Part shown: piece after piece, positions 24,252 to 27,160 of the stretch
Layout: each line of letters begins with the position of its first letter
Numbering within the stretch: the stretch's first letter is position 1
Assembly (NCBI GenBank): GCA_937880805.1
Contig: CALGRR010000056.1
Span: 1-27,160 of the forward strand
Origin: an uncultured Clostridia bacterium
Lineage (GTDB): Bacteria; Bacillota; Clostridia; Oscillospirales; Acutalibacteraceae
Direction of reading: 5' to 3'
DNA: 27,160 nt
Program-made: the position numbers and the translations under genes
The notes under the pieces: model-generated
Told to the model about the DNA's origin: nothing
Database searches by the model: none
The model's input: only the letters and a program-made list of their open reading frames with translations

Positions 24252-24278
24252 ATGAGTTTATCTATCAAAGCTTTATAG
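24252..24278 (+). other. Eight-codon ORF with a good ribosome site (MSLSIKAL)
   Basis: GGAGGT at 24239-24244, 7 bp spacing, ATG at 24252, stop at 24276-24278. It lies in the leader of the AbiEi-type gene, just after the putative promoter. It may be a leader peptide or the remnant start of a lost gene; the spacing and site are good but eight codons can arise by chance. Confidence 0.22.
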
Positions 24279-24336
24279 TTTACATTAAAAATATAGAAAA
24301 TTTTAAAGAAACGATTCTAATTGAAAGAGTGAGAAT

Positions 24337-24981
24337 ATGGGCGAATCGGATATAAAAAGACTTGAAGTTGTTCTTGAAAAGGTCGATTTTTCAAAAGGCT
24401 TTGCCACTACACAGGAATTGTATAAAGCGGGTATAAAGGATGTTCGGGAACTGACAAGCCTTTGCCGTGCAGGTGTTCTCGTAAGATACGCCCGTGGAGT
24501 ATATAAAAAAAGCAAAACCGACAAGTCTCACAAAATGCGGCTTATTGCCAATAAAATACCCAACGGTGTTTTTGCCGAAGCAACTATGTTATATATGTAT
24601 AAGCTGATTGATAAAAGACCTGATTCATATACTCTCGCTGTTCCGAGAAGCTTGTCGCATCACAAGAGAAAAGAAATAGACGGCATCTCTATCTCCGTCT
24701 ATTACATAGAAGATGAACGCCTGCTTAAAACAGGCAAGATAAAAATAAATAGTATTGGTGTTTACGGCTACAACCTTGAACGAACAATCTGCGATTGCTT
24801 CAGCCGCAGAAACAAGCTGAAAAAGAAGCTTGGTGATGATTTTTCATTAGAGGATATCTCCGAAAGATACCTCAATCATCCGAAGCGTAATATTGAAAGG
24901 TTAAAGGAATATACGGACATACTTGATTTATCCGCAGCATCAAGAAAAGAAATTGATAAATATATTTTGAGCAAGGTATAA
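24337..24981 (+). CDS. AbiEi-family (type IV) antitoxin-like protein, toxin partner absent
   Basis: A 214-residue protein with the AbiEi antitoxin plan: N-terminal winged-helix about residues 15-65 (FATTQELYKAGI, LTSLCRAGVLVRYARGVYKK), followed by the domain typical of these antitoxins, with IPNGVFAEATMLYMYKLIDKRPD, YTLAVPRS and the NLERTICDCFSRRNK segment near residue 150. In AbiE systems this protein represses its operon and counteracts AbiEii, a nucleotidyltransferase toxin normally encoded next to it and active in phage defence. No AbiEii-like reading frame follows here; a terminator begins 17 bp after the stop. The site before the ATG at 24337 is weak (AGAGTGAG). Many such domain proteins occur alone as regulators, so defence is not shown. 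Confidence 0.8.
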   Translation: MGESDIKRLEVVLEKVDFSKGFATTQELYKAGIKDVRELTSLCRAGVLVRYARGVYKKSKTDKSHKMRLIANKIPNGVFAEATMLYMYKLIDKRPDSYTLAVPRSLSHHKRKEIDGISISVYYIEDERLLKTGKIKINSIGVYGYNLERTICDCFSRRNKLKKKLGDDFSLEDISERYLNHPKRNIERLKEYTDILDLSAASRKEIDKYILSKV

Positions 24982-24998
24982 AAATTAATAAAAAAAAC

Positions 24999-25036
24999 AA
25001 CTCCCGGAGTGTGATTTGCCTCACATTTCGGGAGTT
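24999..25036. terminator. Bidirectional terminator after the AbiEi-type gene
   Basis: AACTCCCGGAGTGTGA pairs fully with TCACATTTCGGGAGTT (two G-U pairs) around TTTGCC. Plus-strand transcripts leave into TGATTTTG, a weak T run; on the minus strand eight T follow directly (the A run at 24,990-24,997), so it is stronger for transcripts arriving from the right. Confidence 0.75.
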
Positions 25037-25237
25037 TGATTTTGTGGCTATTAACAGGACACCTTGCCTGAATTACATACTTCCATTGAATAACACAGTC
25101 AACAGGAGAAAATCCATCAGGCAAATCAGCCTGTGGTCGTGTATGCTCCGATATACGCAAAAAGCAAGCATTTAAACCGCAGCGGATACATCAGCAGAGG
25201 AACGGAGATAAATTTGTTGATGTTATAAATTCAATAA
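25037..25237. other. Unassigned stretch with inverted repeats, up to the composition break
   Basis: No gene recognised. Inverted pairs are present: TTGCCTGA (25064-25071) with TCAGGCAA (25117-25124), and AGGCAAATCA (25119-25128) with TGATTTGCCT inside the preceding terminator (25012-25021). A minus-strand frame running from 25160 through the terminator and a start-less plus-strand frame ending near 25,225 are open but match nothing I know. Base composition still resembles the left part until about 25,200. Confidence 0.4.
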
Positions 25238-25639
25238 TCGAAAGAAAAACTACAACAACTATTAAATAATTCATATACACCATATTACAAATATCCAGTT
25301 GCATCTATCGTTATAATGAAAGACGGCTCAGAATTTAGTGGTGTGAATGTTGAAACATCTTCTCCAGCTTCTGGAATTTGTGCTGAAAGGAATGCATTAT
25401 ATTCTGCAGTTGCGGCTGGTTATAAAAAAGGAGATGTAAAAGAAATTCATGTCATGAGCAAAACTGAAGACGATTGTTTTCCATGTTTTATCTGCCGTCA
25501 TGCTTTAAGTGATTTATGCGATAAAGATACTAACGTATTCTCACATACATATAGCGATTCAAGAATTATATCTCACACTATCGAAGAATTATGTCCATAT
25601 CCTTTCGGAGATGATAACATGAAAGGAAATTTATCATGA
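25238..25639 (+). CDS. cdd: Cytidine deaminase, start codon missing
   Basis: Deaminates cytidine and deoxycytidine in pyrimidine salvage. The homologous frame begins SKEKLQQLLNNSYTPYYKYP, the usual N-terminus of the family, but is preceded directly by TAA (25235-25237) with no start codon. The first ATG in frame, at 25316, would remove about 26 residues including the substrate-contacting N-terminal segment. From there the gene is intact: zinc site CAERNA and FPCFICRHAL (PC-x2-C), then a shortened C-terminus. Its stop overlaps era by 4 bp, the standard cdd-era arrangement of Firmicutes. Codon use is AT-rich, like era and recO and unlike everything to the left. The lost start marks a join or truncation. 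Confidence 0.85.
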   Translation, partial: SKEKLQQLLNNSYTPYYKYPVASIVIMKDGSEFSGVNVETSSPASGICAERNALYSAVAAGYKKGDVKEIHVMSKTEDDCFPCFICRHALSDLCDKDTNVFSHTYSDSRIISHTIEELCPYPFGDDNMKGNLS

Positions 25640-26523
25640 AAAGTGGATTCGTTAGTTTAATAGGTAGACCAAATGTAGGGAAAAGTACCCTTTTGAATGC
25701 TATAGTAGGAAAAAAAGTAGCTATAACCTCTAGTACAGCTCAAACTACTAGAAATATGATTCAAGGTGTATACCACGGAGACGATTTACAAATAATCTTT
25801 GTTGATACTCCAGGTATTCATAAACCGCAAAACAAATTAGGAACTGTTTTAAATAAACAAGCATACTATTCCTTAAGTGACGTTGACGTAATTCTATTTT
25901 TAACAGATGTAACTCAAGAATTTGGAACAGGGGATAAATTTATTCTAGAAAAATTAAAAGAAAATGATATCCCTGTAATTTTAGTATTAAATAAAATAGA
26001 TAAAATACCATATGACCAAATTTTACCTAAAATAGCAGAGTATAAAGATGTTTTTCCATTCAAAGAAATTGTTCCAGTATCAGCATTCAAGCAAAAAAAT
26101 ATTGATGAACTAATTAAAGTAATAGCCAACTATTTGAAAGATGACATCAAATATTACGATGACGAAACATTCACTAATGTTAGCACAACTTTTTCGGTTT
26201 CCGAACTAATTAGAGAAAAGGTATTATATTTCACTAAAGAGGAAGTACCACATTCAGTTACTTGTATTGTAGAAGATATCAGCGAGGACAAAAACAACAT
26301 CAGCATCGGAGCATCTGTAATTGTAGATAGGGAAAATCTTAAAAAAATATTAATTGGAAAAAATGGAACTATGATCAAAAAAATAGGTATTGAAGCCAGA
26401 AAAGACATAGAAGAATTACTTAACAAAAAAGTATATCTAGATTTAAGGGTAAAAGTTGTAAATAATTGGCGCGAAAAAGATCAATTTCTAAATCAACTAG
26501 GCTACGAAGATTTTAACCAATAA
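25636..26523 (+). CDS. era: GTPase Era
   Basis: Essential GTPase that binds the 3' end of 16S rRNA and assists 30S assembly. 295 residues, normal length. GTPase motifs: G1 GRPNVGKST at 10-18, G3 DTPGIH from residue 57, G4 NKID at 119-122, G5 VSAF near 149. The C-terminal KH domain contains the RNA-binding loop IGKNGTMIKKIG and ends in the conserved LRVKVVNNWREKDQFLNQLGY. Start overlaps the cdd stop (ATGA). Strong AT bias, with TTA, ATA and AGA preferred, sets it apart from the purine operon. As a housekeeping gene it is a good marker of which genome this end belongs to. Confidence 0.97.
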   Translation: MKSGFVSLIGRPNVGKSTLLNAIVGKKVAITSSTAQTTRNMIQGVYHGDDLQIIFVDTPGIHKPQNKLGTVLNKQAYYSLSDVDVILFLTDVTQEFGTGDKFILEKLKENDIPVILVLNKIDKIPYDQILPKIAEYKDVFPFKEIVPVSAFKQKNIDELIKVIANYLKDDIKYYDDETFTNVSTTFSVSELIREKVLYFTKEEVPHSVTCIVEDISEDKNNISIGASVIVDRENLKKILIGKNGTMIKKIGIEARKDIEELLNKKVYLDLRVKVVNNWREKDQFLNQLGYEDFNQ

Positions 26524-26571
26524 AAATGTATAAAAAAATTTATTTTTACACATTATGATAATGGTGATAAT

Positions 26572-26673
26572 ATGAATAAAAAAGATTTATGGCTGTTATT
26601 TACAAAAACTGGAAAAATAGAATATTATTTAAAATATAAAGAAACGAAAGAACAAGAGCTGGAAAATGAATAA
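26572..26673 (+). CDS. yqzL: YqzL-like small protein
   Basis: A 33-residue ORF, MNKKDLWLLFTKTGKIEYYL..., lying between era and recO. The W-x-LF-x-x-TG-x-I-x-x-YL pattern is that of the YqzL family, short proteins of unknown function found in exactly this place in many Firmicutes. GGTG lies before the ATG at 26572. It overlaps recO by 8 bp, so the two are probably translated in a coupled way. Confidence 0.8.
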   Translation: MNKKDLWLLFTKTGKIEYYLKYKETKEQELENE

Positions 26674-27160
26674 AAAATTAGAAGGTATCATAATTAGTAC
26701 TGTAGATTATAAAGAAAGTAGTAAAATTATTAATATATTAACAGCAAATGAAGGTATAGTAGGTGTATTAGCTAAGGGAAGCAAAAATCTTAAAAGTAAA
26801 ATATCAGCGACCTCCAATATATTGACATACGGAACATTCTATTTAAAATACGGAAAAACCAATCTTCCAACATTAACTGAAGTAGATGTGAAAAATTCTT
26901 TCAAACAAATAAGAAAAGATATTATTAAATTAAATTACGCCCTTTTTTTACTAGAACTAAGTAGTCAAGCATACAAGCATGAACAAAGCAAAAAAATTTA
27001 TGAATTATTAATTACTGGCTTATGCAAAATTAACGAAGGATATGATTCACAAGTTATAACAAATATTATTGAATTAAAAATGTTACAACACCTAGGAATA
27101 AAACCAGTTGTAGAAAAATGTGTTAATTGTGAAACAACAGCCGACATAGTTACAATCTCT
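26666..27160 (+). CDS. recO: DNA repair protein RecO, N-terminal 165 residues (3' end outside window)
   Basis: Recombination mediator that works with RecR and RecF to load RecA on single-stranded DNA. Starts MNKKLEGIIISTVDYKESSKIINIL, the typical OB-fold N-terminus of RecO, with GIVGVLAKGSKN and YGTFYLKYGKTNLPTLTEVD following; a helical region comes next, and the first half of the zinc-binding Cys pattern (KCVNC) is just before the window edge. The ATG at 26666 overlaps yqzL by 8 bp. AT-rich like era. The window ends inside the gene, so the C-terminus cannot be judged. Confidence 0.93.
   Translation, partial: MNKKLEGIIISTVDYKESSKIINILTANEGIVGVLAKGSKNLKSKISATSNILTYGTFYLKYGKTNLPTLTEVDVKNSFKQIRKDIIKLNYALFLLELSSQAYKHEQSKKIYELLITGLCKINEGYDSQVITNIIELKMLQHLGIKPVVEKCVNCETTADIVTIS

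Noticed and set aside
24876..25160. Minus-strand 94-codon frame through the terminator
   Set aside because: It crosses a strong hairpin and the end of the AbiEi-type gene and resembles no family I know; kept only as unassigned DNA.

Overview
The window joins two unlike stretches of DNA. Positions 1 to about 25,200 (a sample line near 22,261 counts 26 G+C in 60) look like one low-to-moderate-GC Clostridia genome, probably of the Ruminococcaceae/Oscillospirales kind. This rests on a type III glutamine synthetase, an ammonium transporter fused to PII, the DapL route to lysine, AGGAGG-type ribosome sites and tightly packed operons. From about 25,240 to the end the DNA is visibly more AT-rich (sample lines count 20 and 10 G+C in 60) and uses TTA/ATA/AGA codons heavily. 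It carries the conserved Firmicutes order cdd-era-yqzL-recO and resembles a very low-GC Bacilli-type genome. The abrupt change, with a cytidine deaminase lacking its start codon exactly there, suggests a chimeric contig join or, less likely, a recombination boundary.

Layout. 1-3,206: nitrogen uptake and assimilation, with the 3' end of glnN (type III glutamine synthetase), an Amt-PII fusion and a previously uncalled 55-residue ORF with a good ribosome site. 3,221-3,251: a perfect 13-bp hairpin. 3,289-6,263: asnB and asnS, which make asparagine and charge it onto tRNA. 6,284-6,450: a consensus sigma-70-type promoter followed at once by two tandem terminator-like hairpins that share a GGCGTCTT element. 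6,475-22,820: twelve same-strand genes with gaps of at most 18 bp (purC, purA, purB, guaA, pyrG, purF, carA, carB, dapF, dapL, nadE, lysA), apparently one 16-kb operon. 22,865-22,968: terminators. 22,973-25,036: a small accessory patch with a minus-strand LexA/S24-like protein, a minus-strand DUF6809-type protein, and a plus-strand AbiEi-type antitoxin without its toxin, preceded by a 17-bp palindrome overlapping its putative promoter. 25,037-25,237: unassigned DNA. 25,238-27,160: the AT-rich cdd-era-yqzL-recO block; recO runs off the end.

How it fits together. Ammonium enters through Amt, whose fused PII domain should sense ATP/ADP and 2-oxoglutarate, and is fixed by GlnN as glutamine. Much of what follows spends that nitrogen: AsnB, GuaA, PyrG, PurF and CarA are glutamine amidotransferase enzymes, NadE uses ammonia, PurC/PurA/PurB move nitrogen from aspartate, and DapL is a transaminase. 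The region therefore reads as a nitrogen-allocation locus for nucleotides, asparagine, NAD and DAP/lysine. The best candidates for something undescribed are the tandem-hairpin leader before purC, the 55-residue ORF beside the Amt-PII gene, and the palindrome in front of the orphan AbiEi gene.
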